Source of the DNA: Stropharia rugosoannulata
Lineage: Eukaryota > Basidiomycota > Agaricomycetes > Agaricales > Strophariaceae
Assembly: GCA_028532985.1 (NCBI GenBank)
Contig: JANCIK010000005.1
Location: 1,122,501 to 1,186,500 of the forward strand
Reading direction: 5' to 3'
DNA length: 64,000 bases
The first letter of the stretch is position 1; each line of letters begins with the position of its first letter. Positions 32,626-43,000 of the stretch are shown in pieces. The position numbers and the translations under genes were made by a program. The notes beneath the pieces were generated by a model. The model was not told the DNA's origin, searched no databases, and worked only from the letters and a program-made list of their open reading frames with translations.

Positions 32626-33376
32626 TATGGTGAGTTATTTGCACCATATTCTCACGCGCCCCCGCCCCCCAACTCGGCAAGCCAGACCACTTTCCATTGC
32701 GCTGTACTTTGCAAGGATCACTTAAGTACACAAGCATACTTATATTTCTAACCCCCTCCATGAAATTCTCAATGAAATTATATGTATTCGCTCAATATTC
32801 ACTCGATTTTCACTGCCATCATTCCGAGGCTGATAAATTCCCACGCCTGATTTCCCTCCGACATTCAAGTTTGCCCGCCCCGACTCAGAAGAACAAATTT
32901 GAATATGTAGTTTCAATGTCATATAAGTGTATATAGATAAGGGCTGACCTAGTTATGTGTATTTTATTCGAAAAAAATCAATGATAACAAGCAGATTGAC
33001 CAGGACAATTTCCTGATGTTGCAACAACAAGCAAGTTTAGATAGAATTTACAGAGAATATAGTGTCTTTCTCACTTGATTCTAACATTATATGTATTTTA
33101 TGATTTATTTATGCATAATACACTTAAAAGTACTCCGGAATCGAAGCAGAAATTGGATTATATGTTGTGACTGCCTTACATCAATAATTTGAAATTAAAC
33201 AGTAAAGAAATGCTACAAAATACATTTAGAGTCGATATTATCCAACACTTACACAATAGGAGCCATATGAAGCAGTTATCTGCCGACCCATAGGTTAAGG
33301 CCCTCTGAGTTGGGGGGCGGGCACTCAGATCAGTCCGGGGGGGCGCGTGAGAATATGGTGCAAATAACTCACCATA
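32626..33376. mobile_element. 750-bp inverted-repeat element, MITE-like
   Basis: The left end (32626-32663) reads TATGGTGAGTTATTTGCACC...TCACGCGCCCCC. The right end (33337-33376) is its reverse complement, GGGGGCGCGTGAGAATATGG...TGAGTTGGGG inverted further in. Beyond the 38-base perfect part both arms share GCCCCCCAACTC..; the right arm has about 25 extra bases. The interior is AT-rich with no transposase ORF. I could not find a target-site duplication. It is best read as a non-autonomous DNA element or a foldback element. Confidence 0.65.
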
Positions 33377-34824
33377 CTTAAGTACATAAAAGTACTTGAG
33401 CTTGAGATTTAAGCTTAAGAAGGGCTGCCAGGGAGACGATGGATTATTGTGTAGTCAATAATTAGAGCACTCTATATGAAGAGTTCGGGCTTCAAGCTTC
33501 AAGCTTCAAGCTCGTGCTCGTGCTCGTGCTCTCTTGACGTGTGTGCCTTCCATGCCAGGTGAGAAAGCTTGTAAGCGATATGCCAGAATCCAGCGTCGTG
33601 AATAGATGAAAGACGTATGGCGTGTTTAACCGCAACCAGCGGCTCGAGGCCGAGGGACGACTCAGGAGATGAGGATGAGGATGAGTCCAAATGAGTCATG
33701 GATTTCGTTTGTGAGCAATGTGTCGTCATCTGCCTGTGAGAATATAATGCCGAGCACGCGGCAGAATTCAGCCCGGCAGCTCTGTGCCGCCCAGTGCGCC
33801 GTGAACCATTTCCCGCCTCTTACTACACTTTTACCCACGACCCGACATAAAGCTTGCAGCTCGCGGTTTCAATAGAATAATTACAATTTTTACTTATAAG
33901 TAGACCAAACCAACATCTCTACATCTACATAAACAGACATCGATCACCTCAGCTGTTACTGCGCACACGCCTCGACTCATTTCTCTATATCTCACAGCCG
34001 TAATGGCAAAGGATCACTCACTCAGCATGCGAACTACGCAAAAATAACGCAGATGCAGTGCAGAGAGTGAGGGCTTCTGAGAGTATGGCCGAGGAAGCGC
34101 ATGCGCGGTGCAGTGCAGAGCGGTGCGGTACGGTGCGGTGCAGACGCGAATCATGTGTGAGTGTTGGTTGGTTATCATGATGGGGTTGAAAGACTATGTA
34201 CCCCATGCTCCCCTGCTCCCCTGCTCCCCTTGCTCTGATCAGGAACGCACCCATTCCATCGCTCCGCCATTGCTCCACCGTGGTATACATGCGCTTGCTG
34301 CACACCCGCGAGTCAGACATCCACCGCGCGCCTCGAGTTTCATTGAACCCCGAGCTTGAGCGCTGACTCGGCCGTCCACAAAAATAACCCCAACCCCAAT
34401 CACACGTGGTTCAACCCATGCCCATCCATTATGTAGTGGGAGGGTCACTGGTATAGGTTCTCGGTGGGCGGTGGAGGATCATCCGCGATCAAAAAGTGGG
34501 GGTGGGAGGTAATCGATTATCAGCCCACTTGCCGATACCCAGACCCCTTTATAAACGGCACTGTGGGATCCGGGACAAATAAGCGAGCGTGGGTGCTTAG
34601 AAGTGTATAATTGGGTGTAATTGTCATATGATAAGAACATGCGTGCATGCACCTTACTGCATTTACTACGGGGCACTCACTGCAGTACATTCAATACCAT
34701 CCGCGTGGTTGACGTTGATAGTATTTCTCGTGTTTTTCGAATGTGTACCTGAGAACCATCCATATCCCAAATTTCGCACACTCGACATCCGAGGTACAGA
34801 AACAAGCGAAAATCGAAAGCAATC

Positions 34825-34926
34825 ATCATCTCACCTCCACCCGCGTCCCGCCGAAAAGCAAAGCAGACAGGCACACAGAACAACAGAGGGGATGGATGTA
34901 CGTGCCCCAAATTCACTTGAGTATGT
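34825..34926 (+). repeat. dispersed repeat R2, copy
   Basis: It begins CATCTCACCTCCACCCGCGT, continues with CCGCCGAAAAGC and GAGGGGATGGATGTACG, and ends AATTCACTTGAGTATG, followed by GGCGTACGTGGCGAGACG. Confidence 0.6.
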
Positions 34927-35230
34927 ACGACCCCACCTGCAGGCGTACGTGGCGAGACGACCAAGGGGTACAGAAGCAGTGGCCTGAATGTCGTTTGTCT
35001 AAAATGGTTAAGGACTACTAGAGATAATGGAAGGAAACTTGGAAACAGACTCGACTTTCGCGCACTGGGGTCGTAAGCCAAGACCCAACCTCAAGCCTCA
35101 ACCTTAGGCTCCAAGCTCCAAGTTCCAAGCTTCAGCTCCAACCTTCAGACGTCATATCCAATACCCCAACCACAGAACCAATCACACATCCATCGCGATA
35201 CTAGTATACAAATAAACACGAACAGCGAGC

Positions 35231-35334
35231 ATCTTCTCGCCTCCTCCTGTCATGATGTCCCACTTAACGGGGTATAGACAGAAGATCGGAGGGGATCGAT
35301 GCTCTAGCGGTCCGACAATTCACTTGAGTGTACG
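35231..35334 (+). repeat. dispersed repeat R2, copy
   Basis: It begins ATCTTCTCGCCTCCTCCTGT, continues with GGAGGGGATCGATG, and ends AATTCACTTGAGTGTACG, followed by GGCGTGCGTGATGAGACGGG. It is only about 300 bases from the preceding copy. Confidence 0.6.
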
Positions 35335-36900
35335 TGTACCAGGATACGGCGTGCGTGATGAGACGGGACGGGGCGGGAACGTGGCGTGGTGGTGCGTGGT
35401 AACGTGGTGCGGCGAGTATACAAACAGTGAGAACTAGGCTGGGTGAGGAGGAACAGATGCGTCGAACAAAAAAACGACACCAGACAAAGAAAGCAAGAAA
35501 GATATGCCATACAGTACTTACCCCTCACTTGTAAGGAAAGTATCCGCGCCCACGAAGCACCGCAACATCGCCTTGTCGAAGCCTGAAGGCAGCAACTGCC
35601 AATTTGATAACCCGACATCGACCTCGCACGTTATATATAATATATCGAGCCAGCACGGAATCCGGATAGACTTTGAAGCTTGAAGTCCTCCACGGATCGA
35701 ATATGATGGAGTACGGGATCCAAGGCTGCGGCCGGGGTCAGTGTCGGGGGTAGGACGGGGTGCACTGACATGCGGTGAGCTTGGGAGCTAGGAGGGGAGG
35801 GGAGGGGAGGGGAGGGGAGGTGAAGAACTCGTAAGTTAAGTACATATTCTTCGCTTCGTGACCCACGGTCCGTTCGGACAACCTTGCCCCGTTCGAAGTG
35901 GTCGCGGAATCAATTGCAACAGCCGCGTCGCTCGAGAGTCAATGTATATTACTACTAGTCAAGCGAGCACGGCCGGGTTAATTCCTCCACGAGATCGAAC
36001 GGGGCGGGCGGGGCGCGGTCGTTGATTGGGCGGGTCAGGGGTCAGACGTTACACGTATGCAGTGAGAGGGGAGTGGAGTGGGCGTGGACATGTGTAGTCT
36101 GTAAGTAGCTGTAGGAGTTGGCGGCGGTCTGCGGAGGACTTGTTGCGCGGTTGATGATGATGGGTGAAAATCATAATCGTAATAAGTCTAATAAGACGAG
36201 TAGGAAGGAAAGTTCACTTACATGAACTCGGGGTGGCAGTGTAACTGAACATCGAACGTCCAGAGTCGAACAAGAACAAGAACAGGGACAAGAACAAAGA
36301 CGAGCGCAGCATGGGAGATGAGTAAACCGCAGTGTAAAAAATAAAACACTTTCTATAAAACACGATGCACGGCAACTCTCGTGAACAGGTCCGCCCTACG
36401 TTCACAAAATTTCCGAGGAACGTAGCCCGCTGCTCGACTGGACAAACACCGAGTCGGCGCAGACGTGGACTGCGTAGTCGACAGGAGGTAAAACGCAGGG
36501 CGGGCCAGGCATCGGGCATCGAGCGCCCACGGTGAGAGGCTACCCTGAAGGTAGTCAGGGCATGGATAGTCTGTGCATGGATAGTCTGGGGCATGCATAG
36601 CTGAAGTGATGGGTGGGTGACAAGGCAGCACACTGAACACTCGACTCTCGCGAGCTTATATCACCCAGAGACGATCGATTATCGGCGTAATCGATACCGG
36701 GATCTGTTTATGCTTACTAGGCTGCAGGTGGTGCAGGGAACAATGAGCGTGACGTGTGAGGCGATTCGAAGGACAGCGTCGATGGTAGGGCGGGGCTATG
36801 CATGTTGCATGTTGCATGATGGGTTGATGTTGGGAGGAAGGGCGTGACGCGTGAAGCTTGAAGGCGGGCATTCTTCTGCGCAGTGACTCCGCGAAGAGGT

Positions 36901-39660
36901 CATACACTCGTGGGAAAAGTTGGGGAAAGGACTCAGGCCCGGTATCCCGACGCCGCAGGCTCGTATTTGGCTCCTTTCAAGTGACTGACTTGCTCGTGAC
37001 TGACTTGCTCAATCTCCGCGGCACGTCTACCTACCCGCCCAGCTGCCCAGCTGCCCAACACCGCTTCGATACGCCCCGTACGGGTTCGACAAGGTGGGGC
37101 GCGCCAGTTGGGTCAACAGGTACGCGACCATCCACATACCCTCCTCCTTGGCTTACCCCATCTACTGTTCTCCCTCTTCCCTGAGTCCTGGACGTCGGAC
37201 CTCCAATGGCTGACCCCACTCCCGGCCCCTGTTGGCCTCGTGCTCGCTCTCTCTGCCCCGTGTAACATTCCGCCATCTGCCTACTACATCATCCAACTGC
37301 GCCCTCATTCAGACTCACCCACCCCACCCCACGCCCAGCCGGCCTCATGTTCTCACGCCGCACGAGTTTAACTTCTCGATCTCAGCACTGCTGCATGCCA
37401 GAACCCAAGTGTCCAGACGTCCACCCCGCTGCACGTCCGCCCGCACGTGAAAGTAGTTCTCCGCATACACGGTACACTGTCAGCTTAAGCGTCTGTGTCA
37501 AGTTTCATCATTGACCGCGCACTAGCCCGCGCCATCAAGTCACACCATACACACCTCCCAAATGCTGGGTGTCCCCCGACTCCCGAGTTACCTCCCCACG
37601 CCTCGTCCGATGCGCTCTCCACCACGCCCGCGCCGTCTGGCAGCCCCTCATCTGACAATGTGCCCGTGCCCGTGCCTGTGGCTGGGAACACCGCGCTCAG
37701 CCCGTCCCCGTCATTACGCACACATGATCACGTTCATCCCAAAACCCAAATTCCAGAACGCAAAAGCGCCAAAACGCGACATGGTGCAACACTCACTCTG
37801 CGACCGGTTGCCGTTACCATAGCGACACAGCCCCGCCGCCTCGCTCTGAGCTCGGTGGTTGTCGAGCACGCACACCACGGGCTAAGTGCACAGCGAAGGG
37901 AAGGGAAGGGCAAGGTTTGTGCTAGGTCCATAAGTGTGTCTGGTCAATGATGATAGTTGTAGAGGAAGGTGGGGTAGGACCGTGGGATTAGTGCCATCCC
38001 GTCGTGGGAAGTTGAGCGCGACATCCCAATGCTGGCGCGCCATGCCATGCTCGGCCGCAGTGTCACCCCTGCGCCGCCCAGCCCAGGACTACTATGACCG
38101 GATGGCCAGGACCACGAAAAACCACGGTGCCGTGTAGCAGATCCGAGAAAGCTGGGTAGACTGGCATGAGGAGTGGTGGGCGTCCTTGTATTATCCCACT
38201 TTTGATCCCACTCGAACCTCCCTTTCTCCCTCCAGCATGAAGCTCCCATCGATCATCTGCAGTGCCCTCTATCACGCCATGTTTAGGCGCAGCATTATGC
38301 CCATGACCAGTGCCGGTGACCGGTTGACCACCCGCCATGCCATCCTTTACACCGTCCTGTCTTCCCGCCCCCGCCCCCGCGCATGGCCCGCTCCTCCTCA
38401 TATATCTCACGGTAGCTCCACTTCTCCGACCAGCTCACCCGAGCCACTACCTCTGCCCATCCCATCTCTGCGCACGCACCCACTTGCTCAGCCCGTCAAC
38501 GCACTCAGCTGCAGCTGTCCGCTTCAGGCAATGCACCCTCGCCATTGCCCATCACGCCGGCACGTCGTCCCGCCACCATCCGCACAGACGCGAATCGTAA
38601 CACGTCCCGCGCCTGTGCCCGTGCCTGTGTCTACGCACGCCCAACTGGCAACCGTATCGAAAAGCATTTCTGGGCTAGACCACCCACTCGGACTCGTCGC
38701 CCATCCCGCCGCTCGCATCCCCTCGCTTCCCTTTCAAAACGATACGCGCCGCCCACCTTCCTCCCACGCACTCTGAGCCGTTCTGCTGTCCCGCAGCTCT
38801 CGCGCTGTCAACGTCCGCTTCGGTGCACATGCCCGTGCCTTGTTTCCCCGCGCCCCGCGCCCCATGCTCCCGAGTCCTCTCCCATTTTGGCCTCGACCTG
38901 GCGCTCCGCATCAGCATGGTGTTATGCCTGCACAACCGTGGACAGCCGCCCCGTGCCCCCATCCCGATACCGTCCCCGTCCCCCGTCCAACTGACTCGCG
39001 ATCCGCCATCCACTCGCGCACCGGGCTGTCGCACGTGTGCGTTTCAAGCGCTTCCATCCAGCGCTTCTAGCTCCTGCGTCGCCGTCACCGCGTCACCGCC
39101 TATGTACCACAGTCCACCGCCTGCCCATCAAGCATCTGCATCAAGCTTGACGCCTTCTATGCACACGAAGCATACATGCCCGTTCGCCCCTTTGCATTGC
39201 ACAGTCGTACATAGACTCGTAATGCATTGCAGTAAACAGGTGCAGCTGCGCGCCTTGTTGCCGCCCCGAGCCCCGCGCCTGGGCCGCATGCTCCCGAGTC
39301 CTCTCCCCCTTCCCGCCTTGCCCTGTTTCTCCCATATCAACACTCGCACATCGGGTTGTCGCACGGGTACGGTATTGCAATCACCCTTTCACTGACAACC
39401 GCACATACGCGCTTCCATCCAGCGCTTCTCCTGCGTCACTGCCGCCCATTACGCTCGTACAGCGGTCCGCCACCGTCGTCAACTCTCCTTTACATATCCA
39501 CGCGTGCATTTCCAGCATGTGTCCGAGTCTGCACGGGGGCGTAACCGGACTCGATTTTTCGCTCGTTGCACGTCGAGTAAGTACTTACCTCAGCGAGCCC
39601 CTTCGACTTCTCCTATAGCCGTCCGTCAAAGTCACACGCATACGGGCCGCCCAGCTTCTC
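36901..39660. other. C-rich block with internal duplication
   Basis: The plus strand is strongly enriched in C over G for about 2.7 kb, with many CCCGC and CGCCC words, and shows no valid gene. Overlapping ORFs exist in all frames, with Pro/Ser/His/Arg-rich translations. An internal duplication is visible: CCGCGCCCCATGCTCCCGAG (near 38858) and CTTCCATCCAGCGCTTCT (near 39050) recur as GGCCGCATGCTCCCGAGTCC (near 39280) and CTTCCATCCAGCGCTTCTCC (near 39412). The block may be an inverted, diverged relative of the purine-rich spacers at 18.5-19.2 and 23.1-23.6 kb. Confidence 0.5.
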
Positions 39661-41834
39661 GCACTGCGCACTATGTATGACAGACTCCAAATGAGCTCCA
39701 TCATATCAACCGAAGCTTTCATCGCGCATAGTCTTTCCAGACAATGCTGTTTGCGCATTTTAAGCCAAATTAATACTATGCGCTTTGAGTGTACTCAATC
39801 CTGCACCACTCCGAATGGATCGTCCAGGGGGGTCAGGGGACACCGCGGACGAAAATTTCAAGCTCCGGTGGGACGACGCGGGACAGTCCAGGGAATCAGG
39901 GATTTAGTCTAAAACACTTCTTCCCTGAGCCTGTAAGTGCCACCAATTTTTGAATGTATATTCTCAGCTAGCTCCAATGCTTTCTTCGTCCACTGAAGCT
40001 CGGGCACGGGAAGAACCATTCCGAATTCATCCATCGTCCACGACCGTCAGGACGACGTGGCGTGTATGTCATCTGGGGTAGAGCTAGCTGGCGTGCATGG
40101 GACGAGGTGAAGAGATGAGGTGAGTGGATGACGGCAGGCCTGGAAGATGGGATGGATGAAGCCCAACACATTGAAGCAAGAAAATGATACGCAGTGGACT
40201 CGGAAACGCGTAGCTTGCATAACTCATGGCGAGCATAACTCACACAGCTAAGTAGGACCGCCCACACCCGCCTATCGACTCTGATTACACCCCGCTCCCG
40301 CTCCCCGCCCGATAATTGACGAGCCAGCACGGACAGGTCAATAGTCAGGTCGTTTCCGCGTTGGTTCACATCGTTTGACTATAATTTAAAACGAAGGTAC
40401 ATGCAAGCCAAACGTTGAATAAGTAAGACGAGAAACGCTCACCTTGGACCTTGTCAGAACCGCAGGACCAGGAACATTGTGATTGAACCCGACCAAGGCA
40501 ATGGTAATTTAAAGGGGGGATACATAGGGACAAATTTGGATGTAGAGAAGTGAACAGTATCCGAGCTCGCGTCTACCCTGAGTCTTTGAAAGATACGAGA
40601 GGACATGATAGCCGCATTGACCGACTCGATAACATTCGAGGTAGAGCAGGCGTAGGCTATTAAGTTTGACCCCAAAGAGCACAGGGCGGAGCGCTGAACG
40701 GATTCCTTGTCGGAGAGTGAGGCTGATGTGGGACTTTAGTGCGAGGGGCAAATGTAGAAGGTGTATACTCTATGTAAGTGCGTCGAATTTCGCATGCCAG
40801 TGGACTGTGGACAACAACACCCTACTAAGTTAGCACGCCCCACCAATTTGATAGACGACATGGCACACACGAGATCCGAGGGGTAGATATACGGCCTGGT
40901 GCTACCAAATTCCCCTGAGCATGACGCGATGGCAGGCGTGCGTGCGTGCGTGCGTACATGAGGCGAATGGTCATCACTGCTTACGATGGCATGTTTTTCA
41001 CCTTTGGCATCACCCGCACGGGACCCTTAGGTAGCCATTGGGGCTGTGATTATACGTACCTTCTTCGCGTCATCCCCGCCAAATCATACTGCCCAGATGC
41101 TCCTTCCCCTAGATATACATGCTGGTTTTCTATCTATTTGAGAGCTTTGAATACACCTACCTCTGGATATGTATAAAAACATTTCTGTGCTTTGTATTTA
41201 CATGAGAAATACGCAGAAAACCATTGGAAAATCATGGACGATTTCCGTGCTTACGTAATGCTATGCATGGTTCTAGAACCTGATTACTCAGCATAGCCAC
41301 GAGGCTGAAGTTCCAGAACGCTGCGACGGTGACGCAATTTGGACGCTGTCATTGACTCTTACTTACTCTTACTCTACTACCTTGCTCTGAACTCAAAGTT
41401 GACTCAAAGCACGCTACCGGTAAGTCACATTTCAATATTTCTTACCTTCACACAAAAACTAACTGTCCTCGCCCTCTCTGCAGAGAGAGACCAACAAGGA
41501 CGTCCCGGTACCAGCGTTCTTGAGACGACAGAACTCCATTCCGGAAGGGTCGCATGAAGTCGCGTCCAACTCCCTTTGACCCAAACTCGAATCCTTCGCA
41601 GTTCTCTTAGTCTTCCTTTCTCATTGAGCATGCTAACTTTCGCCATCTAAGGTGAACACGACCAAGACCTACAGAACTGCAGCGGACATGCTCCTGTCCT
41701 GTAATTGACGCAAAGGTAAGTATTTGGTATTTTTAATTTGGTTTACTTGTAACTCACCTTCAATCAATCCCAGGCGACGGTAGCATTTGAAGCCGTGTAA
41801 CATACGGGCTGCGCAGGCCTCACAATATCGTACG
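39661..41834. other. intergenic, no clear gene
   Basis: It contains the partial R2 copy at 40871-40956. Minus-strand ORFs at 39968-40369 and 40454-40675 lack motifs. From 41339 to 41830 the DNA has several possible 5'-leader introns (GTAAGTCACATT near 41420 and GTAAGTATTT near 41715 as donors) and is probably the leader of the next gene. Confidence 0.4.
40871..40956 (+). repeat. dispersed repeat R2, partial copy
   Basis: Only the 3' half is recognisable: GAGGGGTAGATATACG, AAATTCCCCTGAG, then GGCGTGCGTGCGTGCGTGCG, where the tail has expanded into a CGTG microsatellite. Confidence 0.45.
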
Positions 41835-42434
41835 ATGTCATCCGCAGCAACGGTGCCAGACGACACCCTCCGATTGCCCTCCGATCATGCCATGAACTTG
41901 CTGAATAGCGACTTTGCGGACTCCAAGGAGTCTACAAGATCTATTCGGGAGTGCAGAGAGTTCTGTCTATCCATCACTTCAAGTCAAGCATGCATGGAAG
42001 GCGAGCACGAACTCCCTGAAGAGACTAGCTCGGCTCAGTCCGACGTTCCCATCCCCCATTGCAAGGCTGGGCCGGTCGGTACACTTATTTGGAATACATC
42101 AGTTCTGTCAGAGCGGACAGCGGTTAACTACCGCAGAAATTTGTTAGCGTATGGTGTTCGTGCGAGAATGTATGCAGGTGAGTAGTATTCTATTTTAAAG
42201 CTTTCAAGCTTCGACATATGCACTTATGCAACGATTAATTATGTTAAACAGGAATGGCCTTGATGCTCGCGTGAGTACTCAGCTTACCTGTTGACATGCG
42301 ATGTCATTAATCTTTTATCTAGCACGATATGGATCCAAATACAGAGGTTTCGACGAGAACGGGGTAAATCGTTTAGGCAAGGACTGGGGCAATTCAGAGG
42401 CTTATCAAAGCCGTTCAATGTTTCTACTGTATAA
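41835..42434 (+). CDS. small spliced hypothetical protein
   Basis: ATG 41835 opens an exon to 42177. A GTGAGTAG..AACAG intron joins a 19-base exon (42252-42270), and a GTGAGTAC..TCTAG intron joins the last exon (42323-42434, TAA). The product is about 157 aa. Residues 1-110 are hydrophilic; about 115-130 form a short hydrophobic stretch (MALMLATIWIQIQ) followed by a basic tail (RFRRERGKSFRQG). It could be a membrane-tethered or basic nuclear protein. No family is recognised. The microexon and consistent frame argue that it is real. It lies immediately before the KDZ element and might be part of it. Confidence 0.5.
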
Positions 42435-43000
42435 AGATAGTGAAATGAAATTACTTCGTACCATTCATGGGTGACACTGGATGTCGAATGAGGTGACTGG
42501 GCTATAGTTAGTGTTAAATAATAAAGAGTGGTTGTCCCGCAGGCTTTTTGTCATCTCATATGCGACCATTATGCAGATTTGGACCACTCCCAGCAAATAA
42601 GAATCAATACTGAATCACATCCACATGTTTTCTAATTATATGTTTTAAAAGGCAGACGAAACCAGGTACTAAGAACCTCTGGCATATCAATGTACCCGTG
42701 AATCGTACTTCAATACAGATCGTCCTGTAGTCTTCGTCTGACTTTTATTAACTTCCCTTATACCTGATTGAGAAAATTAGATCACAGAGAAGGTATATTT
42801 TTCTACTCTTTCAATCTGTAAATATTGTCTCAGAAAAACACCTAGGAGAGTTAGGATCTTTTTTTTTCCGTTCTACATAATGTATTATTTGTTTGACATA
42901 GCTATCAAATGGATAACAGATCGGACCGAAGCCGGTCCGATACTGTCATCGTCCCAAACGACCAAGTCCATGTCTTTCGGCATTTCTTTCTTTAGATGTA
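42435..43000. other. intergenic upstream of KDZ gene
   Basis: An AT-rich spacer. A short ATG ORF at 42909-42995 ends in TAG just before the KDZ start and may be an upstream ORF. No terminal inverted repeat of the element could be found by eye. Confidence 0.4.

Larger units (their letters stand above)
33377..36900. other. gene-poor repeat region
   Basis: Contents: a GCTTCAA / GCTCGT microsatellite at 33486-33532, an AAGCTCCAAG-type degenerate relative at 35085-35150, two R2 copies, and a GGGGA run at 35792-35820 (five or more units, potential G-quadruplex). A GGTGC/GGTAC run lies at 34118-34141. No ORF shows a family motif. Long ORFs are compositional. Confidence 0.5.

Noticed and set aside
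32249..32761. 170-codon minus-strand ORF
   Set aside because: No recognisable motif, no introns or neighbours supporting it, and it runs into the terminal inverted repeat of the 750-bp element.
37495..39395. Several long ORFs (up to 196 codons) in the C-rich block
   Set aside because: Open frames exist in all registers and on both strands; translations are Pro/Ser/Arg/His-rich without domains.
39968..40675. Minus-strand ORFs of 133, 73 and 80 codons
   Set aside because: No motif, no plausible splice partners; possible but unsupported.
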